Positions 17,579 to 26,157 of a DNA stretch of 64,000 nt are shown piece after piece. How positions within the stretch are numbered: position 1 is the first letter of the stretch; each line of letters opens with the position of its first letter. Below the pieces are notes generated by a model. It was not told the DNA's origin and did no database searches. It saw nothing but the letters and a program-made list of their open reading frames with translations. The stretch comes from JANXZO01 sp964355115 (lineage in GTDB: Bacteria; Bacteroidota; Bacteroidia; Bacteroidales; FEN-979), in contig CAYHCQ010000001.1 of the NCBI GenBank assembly GCA_964355115.1, forward strand, positions 1 to 64,000, given 5' to 3'. The position numbers and the translations under genes were made by a program.

Positions 17579-19648
17579 ATGAAAAAACACCTGATTCTTT
17601 TCCTCTCGTGGCTGCCAATGCTTGGCGCCGCACAGGTAGCCTTTACGCCGCCTGCAACCGATAAAAAACCTGTGGTAGATACCCTCCACGGTTTCCTTTT
17701 GACCGATAATTACCGCTGGCTGGAGGACAAAACAGATCCCGCGGTGATCGAATGGACAAAAGCACAGCATGATTACACAGTTCAATATCTGAATGCCACC
17801 CAGAAGAACCATCCGGGAATCCGGGAAGAGATCGCTGCTTTCATCGATATGGACTATGAAGGGCCTTTGAGCAAGGAGGGGAAAAGGGTGTTTCAGACAA
17901 TTAAAAAGAAGGGCGACAAACAGTCATCTGTATATACCCTTCTCGACGGAAAGAAAGTAAAGATCTGGGATCCCGTAAAACTCGACACCTCCGGGAAGAC
18001 CTCCACCACATCCGTGCAGTACACCTACGATGGTGAGCGCGCTGCTGTAAGCGTTCAGAAGAGCGGGGCAGAAATCTCCACAACCTACATCATCGAGACC
18101 CGTACAGGAAAAATCCTCTACCCTCCCCTTCAGAACATCTTCGGTTACCAATGGACCAAAGACCAACAGCATGCGTACTTCACCATCCGCAGTCAGGCCG
18201 ATGTCGACAGCCAGGCACCACTCAAAAGTTACCTGTGGAAAGTGGGCGATCCGGTTGAGAAGGCGCAGTTCATTGGCACCACCATAGATGCAAAGGTCTC
18301 CTATTATATTTATGATAACCGGTACAGTGATGTAACTTTTTACGGGGAGGGTAATTTCAACGCTAACTCTTGTAAAATGAGGAAGACCGGAACCAGCGAC
18401 GAAGGGATTTCCATTTATGAAAGCAAGGAGTTCCAGGCCTATCCGAATGCAATCGGGAATAAACTCTATATTCTTACCAACGACAATGCACCCAATTACA
18501 GGTTCATGGTGGCCGACAAATCAAATCCTGCTTATAAAGACTGGAAGGTACTGATTCCCGAAGGCACTACCGTGCTGCAGAATGTTGAGGTGCTGAAGGA
18601 TGGCAGGCTGATCGTTCAGGATAAAAAGGATATTCAGAGCCGGCTTACGCTGCATGATGCCAGCGGAAAAGTGATCAAACCGATCGACCTTCCCGAGATC
18701 GGAAATGTAAATTATGTGAATTTCGACCGTGAAGAGGATTCCGTATACATCTACCTGAGCACCTTTACCTCACCCGGCAAGATGTATGTTGCCTCTCCGT
18801 CAAATTTTAAATGGCGGCTCTATTACGAAAGAAAGATGCCTATCGATATGAGCAACATCGTGGGAGAGATAAAATTTTACTACTCCAAAGACAGCACCCG
18901 CATACCCTGCCTTGTGGTACATCGCAAGGATATGAAACTCGACGGCAACAATCCGGTTCTCCTCACTGCTTATGGCGGCTTCAGGATCGGGATTTCTCCA
19001 GGCTACTATGGATACTATGCGCCTTTTATTAACCGTGGGGGCGTGGTTGTGGAGCCCGGCATTCGCGGAGGCGACGAGTACGGTGAGAAGTGGCACGAAG
19101 AGGGAATGCTCCTCAACAAGCAGAACTGCTTCGACGATTTCAATGCCTGCGCTGAATGGCTGATCCGCGATAAATACACGAATTCGTCAAAAATCGTGGC
19201 CGAAGGCGGAAGCAACGGCGGACTGCTCATGGGCGCCATTGCCACCCAGCGGCCCGATCTGTATAAAGGTGTTGTGTGCGCGGTTCCACTTCTCGACATG
19301 ATCCGCTTTCACAAGTTCCTCATCGCCCGCTACTGGATCCCCGAATACGGATCATCCGACAACGAGGCCGACTTCCGAAACCTGCTCGCCTACTCACCTT
19401 ACCAGCACATCAGGCAAGGGGTCAATCTCCCCACGATGCTTGTGAGAACCGGCGCCAACGACAGCCGGGTAGATCCGCTGCATGCCAAGAAGTTTACCGC
19501 GGCCCTGCAGAATAACCCCGGACAGATAAACCCGATCATGCTTTACATCGACTATAATGTAGGACATGGTTCCGGGCAGGCTACCAAACAGCGTATCGAT
19601 AACATCATGGTCGACTACGAGTTCCTGCTGAACCAACTGGGGATGTGA
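17579..19648 (+). CDS. Prolyl oligopeptidase (S9A family), secreted
   Basis: A serine peptidase that cuts short peptides after proline. It has 689 residues with an N-terminal signal peptide (KKHLILFLSWLPMLGAAQ), so it acts in the periplasm. The seven-blade propeller covers about residues 60-410 and the alpha/beta hydrolase the rest. The nucleophile is in GGSNGGLLMG, the Asp in RTGANDSRVDP and the His in VGHGSG. YRWLEDKTDP near the N-terminus and RGGDEYGEKWHEEG are family hallmarks. The start is ATG 17579, behind a TATATTTG box; the longer frame from 17462 adds 39 non-signal residues. It is the first gene of the more G+C-rich segment. Confidence 0.95.
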   Translation: MKKHLILFLSWLPMLGAAQVAFTPPATDKKPVVDTLHGFLLTDNYRWLEDKTDPAVIEWTKAQHDYTVQYLNATQKNHPGIREEIAAFIDMDYEGPLSKEGKRVFQTIKKKGDKQSSVYTLLDGKKVKIWDPVKLDTSGKTSTTSVQYTYDGERAAVSVQKSGAEISTTYIIETRTGKILYPPLQNIFGYQWTKDQQHAYFTIRSQADVDSQAPLKSYLWKVGDPVEKAQFIGTTIDAKVSYYIYDNRYSDVTFYGEGNFNANSCKMRKTGTSDEGISIYESKEFQAYPNAIGNKLYILTNDNAPNYRFMVADKSNPAYKDWKVLIPEGTTVLQNVEVLKDGRLIVQDKKDIQSRLTLHDASGKVIKPIDLPEIGNVNYVNFDREEDSVYIYLSTFTSPGKMYVASPSNFKWRLYYERKMPIDMSNIVGEIKFYYSKDSTRIPCLVVHRKDMKLDGNNPVLLTAYGGFRIGISPGYYGYYAPFINRGGVVVEPGIRGGDEYGEKWHEEGMLLNKQNCFDDFNACAEWLIRDKYTNSSKIVAEGGSNGGLLMGAIATQRPDLYKGVVCAVPLLDMIRFHKFLIARYWIPEYGSSDNEADFRNLLAYSPYQHIRQGVNLPTMLVRTGANDSRVDPLHAKKFTAALQNNPGQINPIMLYIDYNVGHGSGQATKQRIDNIMVDYEFLLNQLGM

Positions 19649-19664
19649 TATTTTTTTCAAAATC

Positions 19665-19696
19665 CTTGACTTTGCCTTCTGAATGTAGTATTATTG
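19665..19696 (+). promoter_or_regulatory. Probable promoter of the SPFH operon
   Basis: CTTG at 19665-19668, a 20-base spacer, then TATTATTG at 19689-19696. Each box has one mismatch to TTTG/TAnnTTTG. It lies 45 bases before the SPFH start and just upstream of a double palindrome. Confidence 0.4.
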
Positions 19697-19707
19697 CAAA
19701 ATCATTT

Positions 19708-19726
19708 TGATATCATATTGATATCA
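19708..19726 (+). promoter_or_regulatory. Candidate operator: two TGATATCA palindromes one helical turn apart
   Basis: Two perfect 8-bp palindromes TGATATCA lie at 19708-19715 and 19719-19726, centre to centre 11 bp, between the promoter and the first ATG (19742). Arc/CopG/MetJ ribbon-helix-helix proteins typically bind tandem sites with about this spacing, and the same operon encodes an Arc-like protein (20619-20810). Autoregulation is inferred. Confidence 0.5.
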
Positions 19727-19741
19727 TAAAAACAAAACAAA

Positions 19742-20611
19742 ATGGAAAAAGAAAAACTTACCTCTATTACCTCCGGGTACACTGCTGTTCTGCTGGTTGT
19801 AATATTCCTTGTACTAAGCATCTGCGGTTTTGTATTTTTCAACCAGCGGGTGGATATTATTATCATCTGCGTGATTCTGATCATCGCCGCCGTCTTCACT
19901 TCTATCGGCCTGACGGTAATCAATCCCAATGAATCGTCGGTGCTTGTGCTCTTCGGTGAATACAAAGGAACCCTCAAGAAGAACGGATTCTTTTGGGTAA
20001 ATCCCTTTTTGGTAAAAAAGAAGATCTCCCTCAGGGCCAACAACCTCAACCGCGACCCCATCAAGGTGAATGACAAGCTGGGAAACCCCATCATGATTGG
20101 CTGTGTGCTGGTTTGGCGTGTTAAGGACACCTACAAGGCTGCTTTCGAGGTGGGCGACTATACCCATTTCGTGGATATCCAGAGTGAATCGGCCACCCGG
20201 AAACTTGCGGGGCATTACGCCTACGACAATTTCGATGACGAGCAGAAAGAGATCACCCTGCGCGCCGGAGGCGAAGAGGTTCACGAGGCACTTGAACGCG
20301 AACTGGCAGAGCGCTTGTCGATGGCTGGAATCGAAGTGCTGGAGGCCCGCATCAGTTACCTGGCATATGCTTCGGAAATTGCAGGAGCCATGTTGCGCCG
20401 TCAACAGGCAACAGCAGTGGTTGCAGCGCGTACCAAGATTGTGGAGGGTGCCGTGAGCATGGTTGAACTGGCGCTTAATGCCCTTAGCAAAAAGCAGATC
20501 ATCGAACTCGACGAGGATAAGAAAGCCGCTATGGTAAGCAACCTGATGGTTGTACTCTGTTCTGACAAAGACACCACGCCGGTTGTCAACACGGGAACCC
20601 TGCACCAATAG
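19742..20611 (+). CDS. SPFH/Band 7 domain membrane protein
   Basis: A 289-residue stomatin/prohibitin-like (SPFH) protein. Two hydrophobic helices (about 14-35 and 38-60) anchor it in the membrane. The SPFH domain begins at NPNESSVLVLFGEYKG and continues to about residue 230, with the typical AEIAGAMLRRQQATAVVAAR helix pattern near the end. Such proteins form oligomeric membrane scaffolds; no enzymatic residues are expected. It is followed after 7 bases by an Arc-like regulator and then a DUF1648 membrane protein, so the three probably form one operon. The cellular role is unknown. Confidence 0.9.
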   Translation: MEKEKLTSITSGYTAVLLVVIFLVLSICGFVFFNQRVDIIIICVILIIAAVFTSIGLTVINPNESSVLVLFGEYKGTLKKNGFFWVNPFLVKKKISLRANNLNRDPIKVNDKLGNPIMIGCVLVWRVKDTYKAAFEVGDYTHFVDIQSESATRKLAGHYAYDNFDDEQKEITLRAGGEEVHEALERELAERLSMAGIEVLEARISYLAYASEIAGAMLRRQQATAVVAARTKIVEGAVSMVELALNALSKKQIIELDEDKKAAMVSNLMVVLCSDKDTTPVVNTGTLHQ

Positions 20612-20618
20612 ACCCCGG

Positions 20619-20810
20619 ATGGCGAATAAAAAGGTTTTTATGCTCCGGGTCGACCCGGATGTTTACGAAGCACTTGAAAAATGGGCCGCCGATGAATTCC
20701 GCAGCGTGAACGGGCAGATCGAGTGGATTCTCGACACCGCGCTGAAGAATCACCGGCGGACACCCCTAAAAAAAACATCACCCGGTGATCAGCCGGAAAG
20801 AAAGCAATAG
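20619..20810 (+). CDS. Arc-like ribbon-helix-helix protein
   Basis: A 63-residue protein starting MANKKVFMLRVDPDVYEALEKWA. The strand KVFMLRVDP and the following two helices match the ribbon-helix-helix fold of Arc-type DNA-binding proteins. I start at ATG 20619, 7 bases after the SPFH gene; the longer frame from 20550 overlaps it and adds no domain. A pair of TGATATCA palindromes upstream of the operon is a candidate target. A toxin-antitoxin role was considered, but no toxin gene adjoins. Confidence 0.75.
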   Translation: MANKKVFMLRVDPDVYEALEKWAADEFRSVNGQIEWILDTALKNHRRTPLKKTSPGDQPERKQ

Positions 20811-20811
20811 C

Positions 20812-21354
20812 ATGATACTAAGAGGAGCGAATTTCGGATTATTCAAACGAGCCATTGAGCCCGACCGGCCCAAAGTGAGGCCGGAGATGACACCGGCCGA
20901 CTGGGTGCTTGAAGCCATTGCACTCATAGCCATGGTATCTTTGATTGGTTTTATCGCCTACAATTATCCGAAACTGCCAGATATCATTCCTACACATTTC
21001 AATGCGGCCGGGAATGCCGATGACCATGGAGGAAAGGGCTCTATCCTGTTTCTTCCCGGAATAGCAGTATTTATTTATATATTGATGACCCTCATCAACC
21101 TGGTGCCGCATACCTTCAACTTCCCCGGTAAGATCACTCCTCAAAATGCACTTCGGCAGTACACACTGGCAACCCGGTTGGTGCGTTACCTTAAAACGGT
21201 CCTTCTCCTCCTCTTCTTCTATATCAGTTATACAACCACCCGGGTAGTTTTCAGTGAAGCCGCCGGCCTTGGATTGTGGTTTATGCCGGTATTTCTCGGT
21301 TTGGTGATGATCCCGATCATCGTTTATATGATCGTTGCACTTGGTAAGAAATAG
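20812..21354 (+). CDS. DUF1648 domain membrane protein
   Basis: A 180-residue membrane protein with about four helices. The segment LPDIIPTHFNAAGNADDHGGKG is the DUF1648 signature (PxxxPxHxxxxGxxD). The first ATG at 20812 overlaps the last base region of the preceding small gene and gives a cytosolic N-terminus of about 45 residues before the first helix. Function is unknown; in other families DUF1648 is fused to SdpI-like immunity proteins, but no toxin partner is visible here. Confidence 0.8.
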   Translation: MILRGANFGLFKRAIEPDRPKVRPEMTPADWVLEAIALIAMVSLIGFIAYNYPKLPDIIPTHFNAAGNADDHGGKGSILFLPGIAVFIYILMTLINLVPHTFNFPGKITPQNALRQYTLATRLVRYLKTVLLLLFFYISYTTTRVVFSEAAGLGLWFMPVFLGLVMIPIIVYMIVALGKK

Positions 21355-21365
21355 CATATATTTCC

Positions 21366-21373
21366 TATTTTTG
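21366..21373 (+). promoter_or_regulatory. -7 box TATTTTTG for tyrS
   Basis: An exact TAnnTTTG element 14 bases before ATG 21388. A CTTG lies 22 bases upstream of it, a slightly long spacer. The context TTCCTATTTTTGC is repeated upstream of the threonine dehydrogenase gene at 38.1 kb. Confidence 0.5.
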
Positions 21374-21387
21374 CAAAAAATTACCGA

Positions 21388-22668
21388 ATGAATTTCATTG
21401 AAGAGCTCCGCTGGCGGGGCATGATCCACGACATGACCCCGGGAACGGAAGAGCAGCTTTTAAAAGAGGTCACCTCCGGATATATTGGTTACGACCCAAC
21501 TTCCGACTCCCTGCATATCGGTAACCTCGCTTCGATCATGATGCTTGTTCACATGCAGCGTGCAGGTCACAAGCCTTTTGCACTTGTGGGCGGCGCTACC
21601 GGAATGATCGGCGACCCTTCCGGCAAATCGGAAGAACGGAACCTGCTCGATGAAACCGTGCTCCGTCACAACCAGGCCTGCATTAAAAATCAGCTTGAGA
21701 AATTTCTCGATTTCAGCACAGGAGCCAATTCTGCCGAAATGGTGAACAACTACGACTGGATGAAGGAGTTCACCTTCCTCAACTTCCTGCGTGAAGTGGG
21801 TAAACATATTACTGTGAATTATATGGTTGCCAAGGATTCCGTGAAAAAGCGAATGGAATCGGGTTCCGGTATTTCTTTCACTGAATTTACCTACCAGCTT
21901 GTTCAGGGTTACGATTACTGCTGGCTCTTCGAACATAATAACGTTCGGCTCCAGATGGGCGGCTCCGACCAATGGGGTAACATCGTGACCGGAACCGAGC
22001 TGATCCGCCGGAAACTGGGTGGCGATGCATTCGCACTTACCTGTCCGCTGATTACCAAAGCGGATGGCGGAAAATTCGGCAAGACCGAATCCGGAAACGT
22101 TTGGCTTGACCCGAAGAAAACCACCCCCTATAAATTTTACCAGTTCTGGCTCAATACCAGCGATGCAGATGCCGCTGAGTATATCCGTAAATTCACCCTT
22201 CTGCCCAAGGAGGAGATTGAGTCGCTGGAAAAACAGCATGCCGAAGCACCCCACCTCCGTGTACTCCAGAAGACCCTTGCCTGCGATATCACTATCCGCG
22301 TTCATTCCGAGACCGATTACCTTGCTGCCGTAGAGGCATCAGGAATCCTCTTCGGGAAAGGGACAACAGAATCCCTCAAACAATTTGACGAGGAGACTTT
22401 GCTGGCAGTTTTTGAGGGTGTACCGCAAAGCGAAATAGCGAAGAGCGAAATAGCGAAAACCTTTAACGTGGTAGATTTCCTGGCGGAGATGACACAGATT
22501 TTCGCCTCAAAGGGAGAAGCAAGAAGGATGCTGAAAGAGGGCGGGGTGTCTATCAATAAAGGAAAAGTGGATGAGTCCTTCTCAGTTGACCAGACATGCC
22601 TTCTTAACGGCAAATATATCCTGGTTCAAAAAGGAAAGAAAAACTACTTCCTTGTTACGGTTATCTGA
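21388..22668 (+). CDS. tyrS: Tyrosyl-tRNA synthetase
   Basis: Charges tRNA-Tyr. The 426-residue protein has the class I signature SLHIGNL (HIGH equivalent, within YDPTSDSLHIGNLA), the tyrosine-binding region QGYDYCWLFE and QMGGSDQWGNI, and the KMSKS loop as KFGKTESGN. The C-terminal S4-like RNA-binding domain (RRMLKEGGVSINKGKV) is intact. Around residues 348-357 there is a perfect-looking duplication, SEIAKSEIAK, encoded by two 15-bp units at 22429-22458, in the linker before the S4 domain. It probably reflects slippage without functional cost. Confidence 0.97.
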   Translation: MNFIEELRWRGMIHDMTPGTEEQLLKEVTSGYIGYDPTSDSLHIGNLASIMMLVHMQRAGHKPFALVGGATGMIGDPSGKSEERNLLDETVLRHNQACIKNQLEKFLDFSTGANSAEMVNNYDWMKEFTFLNFLREVGKHITVNYMVAKDSVKKRMESGSGISFTEFTYQLVQGYDYCWLFEHNNVRLQMGGSDQWGNIVTGTELIRRKLGGDAFALTCPLITKADGGKFGKTESGNVWLDPKKTTPYKFYQFWLNTSDADAAEYIRKFTLLPKEEIESLEKQHAEAPHLRVLQKTLACDITIRVHSETDYLAAVEASGILFGKGTTESLKQFDEETLLAVFEGVPQSEIAKSEIAKTFNVVDFLAEMTQIFASKGEARRMLKEGGVSINKGKVDESFSVDQTCLLNGKYILVQKGKKNYFLVTVI

Positions 22669-22669
22669 A

Positions 22670-23941
22670 GTGAAGGCCTTTGTGGCCGTTTTAATGATAG
22701 TCGTCACCGGGTATTCACTGGCAGCCCAACCTCTCCTACGAAAGGTACTCTTCCTTGGTAACAGTTACACCTATGTAAACAACCTGCCCGGCATAACTGC
22801 AGCCCTGGCCCATTCATCGGGCGACTCCCTATATTTCGAAAGCAACTCCCCGGGTGGTTATACGCTTGGCTGGCAACCCGTTGCACATTCAACCAATCCG
22901 GTGAGCCTGGAAAGAATACGAGCGATAGACTGGGATTTCGTCGTTCTCCAGGAGCAGAGCCAGACCCCTGCCATTTCACGGTTGCGCGACAGCTGCATGT
23001 ACCCGGCTTCCGTTATCCTTCACGATTCTGTGAAGTCGGCCCACCTTTGCAGTCGTGTTCTTTTTTACCTGACCTGGGGGCGCAGGTTCGGTGGCATCCA
23101 GTGTTTTGAGCCCAACTACTGCAGTCCCAACTTTGCAGGGTTCGACCAGATGCAGGATTCAATTACCGTTGCCTACAAGGGAATTGCAGATTCGGTTGCC
23201 GGTTGGATCGCCCCGGTTGGTGAGGCATGGCGTTTCATTCTTCACAACACCGCGATGGTTCTTCACAGTGACGATAACTCGCACCCGAATCTGAACGGCT
23301 CCTATCTGGCGGCATGCGTCTTTTACTCCGTCATATTCGGAAAAAGCCCGGTAGGCCTGACATTTACCGCGGGCCTCGATCCCGATTCGGCGCTGATCCT
23401 TCAGCAGGCTGCCGACTCGATTACCTTTGGTTATGCCCAACAATGGAACCTATACAATGACGAGCCTTCTGCAAACTTCACACTCACAACTGCTGAATAC
23501 ACTCTTATTACCCAAAACCTGAGCGCTGGAGCCACCTCCTGGTTGTGGGATTTCGGGGATGGTCAAACATCCGCACTTTTTGAACCGTTTCATGTTTATG
23601 CTTCAACCGGCAGCTACACGGTGAAACTGAAAGCCTGCAACGATTGTTTCTGCGACTCGGTAGCGGAGAGCATCTCTATTACAACCCTGAAAATACCGCG
23701 ACCTGGTTATGCAGCTGGAAGTATAAGACTGGCATGGGGAAATGAGGCCGGAATGCTGCGCCTTGTGAATTTTTACGGCAAGGGAACCCTGCACCTGTTT
23801 GACCTCACCGGAAGAAAAACCGGAACGATCCCCGTTACCGAGGGTAATGCAGGACCATTATCAAAACCGGACGGGATGTTATTGTGGATCCTTATTTCTG
23901 ATTCCGGTGAAGTATTACAGCGCGGCAAGATTGTTAATTAG
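22670..23941 (+). CDS. Secreted SGNH hydrolase-like protein with PKD domain and probable T9SS tail
   Basis: A protein of about 423 residues from GTG 22670. That start gives a clean signal peptide (KAFVAVLMIVVTGYSLAAQ); the ATG at 22571 lies inside tyrS and is rejected. Residues about 25-265 resemble DUF4886-type SGNH hydrolases: LFLGNSYTYVNNLPG at the N-terminus, VVLQEQSQTP, and SHPNLNGSYLAACVFY with the likely catalytic Asp/His block near 23276-23330. A PKD domain follows (SWLWDFGDGQTS...FHVYASTGSYTVKL). The last 80 residues look like a type IX sorting domain (HLFDLTGRKTG). The substrate is unknown; a cell-surface ester is plausible. Confidence 0.8.
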   Translation: MKAFVAVLMIVVTGYSLAAQPLLRKVLFLGNSYTYVNNLPGITAALAHSSGDSLYFESNSPGGYTLGWQPVAHSTNPVSLERIRAIDWDFVVLQEQSQTPAISRLRDSCMYPASVILHDSVKSAHLCSRVLFYLTWGRRFGGIQCFEPNYCSPNFAGFDQMQDSITVAYKGIADSVAGWIAPVGEAWRFILHNTAMVLHSDDNSHPNLNGSYLAACVFYSVIFGKSPVGLTFTAGLDPDSALILQQAADSITFGYAQQWNLYNDEPSANFTLTTAEYTLITQNLSAGATSWLWDFGDGQTSALFEPFHVYASTGSYTVKLKACNDCFCDSVAESISITTLKIPRPGYAAGSIRLAWGNEAGMLRLVNFYGKGTLHLFDLTGRKTGTIPVTEGNAGPLSKPDGMLLWILISDSGEVLQRGKIVN

Positions 23942-23985
23942 ACAACAGGAGAGATTTGGAAATTTAATTGTTTTATCCTCTATTT

Positions 23986-25014
23986 ATGCCTTATATTCAA
24001 CACTATAACAATAAAATAATTCTGGTTACCGGTGGCGCCGGAGCGATTGGACGCAACCTGGTAGAATCATTGATTCAGTTAAATCCGAAAAAAATAGTCA
24101 TCCTCGATAATTTATCATCTTCCTATGCATGGAATATCCCAAACCACCCAAATGTGCTGTTTATCAAGGGAGATATCAGGAATGATGATGATCTGCGACG
24201 TGCATTCCATCAGCGGCCAACCCTTGTTTTTCACCTGGCTGCATTTTTTGCCAACCAGAATTCTGTTGATTATCCATTAATAAGCGAGGATGTTAACAGC
24301 CGGGGGATACTGAAATTGCTGGAGTATTGCGTTATTTCTGGTAATATCGAACGATTTGTATACACCAATTCCGAGGGAGGAGTTTACGGATCTGACTGCA
24401 CACTGCCTTACCAGGAGCATGAAATATCATTGAACCTGGGATCGCCCTATTACATTTCAAAAATGGCAGGGGAATCCTACAGTTGGTACTACCATACCTA
24501 TTATCATTTACCTGTGAGTGTTGTCAGGCTATTCAATTCGTTTGGTCCTGGCGAAGTTCCGGGGCCCTACCGGAATGTCATTCCAAACTTCATTTATTGG
24601 GCTTTAAAAAAACAACCACTCCCTTTAACCGGCAATAAAGAAATTTCCCGCGACTTTGTTTATGTTAACGATACGGTTGAAGGTATTTTGAGGGCTGGTT
24701 TTATGTCCGAAGCCGTTGGTAAACCGCTGAATATCGCAACCGGAAAAGAAATTTTTATTTATGATCTGGCTGAGATGATCAACCGGAAAACTGCGAATCC
24801 GGCGGGTACAATCATCCTCAAAAAGAGAAAGTGGGATGCGAGAGAAAAAATAATCGGGGATCCCCAAAACTGCATGAATATATTAAAATTTCGTCCCACA
24901 TCTGATATTGAAACCAGTATTGGACTAACAATCAACTGGTTTCATGAAAATTGGACAAATATTGAACAAAGCGTCCATTTTTCACCTGGTTTGAATCCCG
25001 CCCTGGATGTATAA
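23986..25014 (+). CDS. NAD-dependent nucleotide-sugar epimerase/dehydratase
   Basis: A 342-residue extended SDR enzyme. The Rossmann motif ILVTGGAGAIGRNL is at the N-terminus, the catalytic Tyr-Lys pair is in SPYYISKMAGE and SRDFVYVNDTV is a family block. These enzymes modify UDP- or GDP-sugars for surface glycans. ATG 23986 is used because it begins just before the Rossmann strand. It is the first of a group of glycan genes (23.9-29.0 kb) that is A+T-rich relative to tyrS. The exact sugar cannot be told; it resembles UDP-glucose 4-epimerase-like proteins. Confidence 0.85.
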   Translation: MPYIQHYNNKIILVTGGAGAIGRNLVESLIQLNPKKIVILDNLSSSYAWNIPNHPNVLFIKGDIRNDDDLRRAFHQRPTLVFHLAAFFANQNSVDYPLISEDVNSRGILKLLEYCVISGNIERFVYTNSEGGVYGSDCTLPYQEHEISLNLGSPYYISKMAGESYSWYYHTYYHLPVSVVRLFNSFGPGEVPGPYRNVIPNFIYWALKKQPLPLTGNKEISRDFVYVNDTVEGILRAGFMSEAVGKPLNIATGKEIFIYDLAEMINRKTANPAGTIILKKRKWDAREKIIGDPQNCMNILKFRPTSDIETSIGLTINWFHENWTNIEQSVHFSPGLNPALDV

Positions 25015-25031
25015 TCCACTAAGCTGAAAAA

Positions 25032-26156
25032 ATGGTCATAGCTATAAATACCAGGCTGTTATTGCCTGGCAGGATAGAGGGAATTGGCCGGTTCTCCTGC
25101 GAAATATTGAAACGAATTTCGCTTGCCCATAAGGAGCATACCTTCATCTTCTTCTTTGATAGAAACTATGATCCCAGTTTTATTTTTTCGGATAATATCG
25201 TTCCGGTCGTCCTATTCCCTCCGTCACGTCATCCCGTTTTATGGTACTGGTTTTTTGAATATTCGGTTACCCGGGCATTGGAAAAGTACAAGGCCGATAT
25301 TTTTATCACCACCGATGGCTGGCTTTCCACGCGGACCAGGGTTAAAACGTTGCAGGTACTACATGATCTGCATTATGAGAATTATCCGAATTTTTTGCCC
25401 CTCCTGACAAGAAGGTACTATCAGTATTTTTTTCCAAAATATGTTAAAAAGGCCACCCGGATAGTAACCGTCTCAAAGTTTTGCCAGAATGAAATAATTC
25501 AAACCTATGGGATTAATAGAACAGGGATAGATGTAGTCTACAACAGTACAAGAGAAGAGTACCATTCACTTTCCGACGATGAAATTTTGAAAGTCAGGAA
25601 GGAATATACGGGTGGTTATCCCTATTTTTTATTTATCGGTCCGGTTCATCCAAGGAAAAACCTTGATAATGCTATTAAAGCTTTTATTCAATACAGAAAG
25701 GTAAGGAATGATGGAACAAAACTGGTAATTACCGGTTCCAGGATGTGGCGAAATTTTGGACAAACTATTAAAATCAAGGATCCTGAAATTCTCCGGGACA
25801 TACTGTTTACGGGGTATTTGTCGCCTGAAGAACTTTTCAGGATAACAGGTGCTGCTATTTGTTTGCTGTATGTTTCATTTTACGAAGGATTTGGCATGCC
25901 GGTTCTCGAGGCCATGAGTTGCAATGTGCCGGTTATTGCATCTGATCGTTCTGCGATACCTGAAATTACAGGCGATGCCGCGATACTGGTTGATCCTGCA
26001 TCGGTCGACTCCATTACAAACGCTTTATTTTTGATCTTGGATGATGAAAAAATAAGGCAATCTCTGATCCTCCGGGGTCAAAGCAATTTAAAAAGATTTT
26101 CGTGGGATGAGTCTGCCAGCCTTTTCTGGCAAAGCATCATCAAAACAATGCAATAA
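25032..26156 (+). CDS. GT4-type glycosyltransferase
   Basis: A 374-residue glycosyltransferase with two Rossmann domains (GT-B fold). The C-terminal nucleotide-sugar site is seen in FLFIGPVHPRKNLDNAI and in the EX7E-type motif FYEGFGMPVLEAMSC, typical of family GT4. The N-terminus INTRLLLPGRIEGIGRFS is the usual acceptor-domain start. It follows the epimerase by 17 bases. It probably transfers a hexose to a surface polysaccharide; donor and acceptor are unknown. Confidence 0.88.
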   Translation: MVIAINTRLLLPGRIEGIGRFSCEILKRISLAHKEHTFIFFFDRNYDPSFIFSDNIVPVVLFPPSRHPVLWYWFFEYSVTRALEKYKADIFITTDGWLSTRTRVKTLQVLHDLHYENYPNFLPLLTRRYYQYFFPKYVKKATRIVTVSKFCQNEIIQTYGINRTGIDVVYNSTREEYHSLSDDEILKVRKEYTGGYPYFLFIGPVHPRKNLDNAIKAFIQYRKVRNDGTKLVITGSRMWRNFGQTIKIKDPEILRDILFTGYLSPEELFRITGAAICLLYVSFYEGFGMPVLEAMSCNVPVIASDRSAIPEITGDAAILVDPASVDSITNALFLILDDEKIRQSLILRGQSNLKRFSWDESASLFWQSIIKTMQ

Positions 26157-26157
26157 T

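Noticed and set aside
20619..21354. Arc-like protein and DUF1648 protein as a toxin-antitoxin or immunity pair
   Set aside because: The DUF1648 protein is a multi-helix membrane protein with no toxin features, and the SPFH gene is the more natural third partner.
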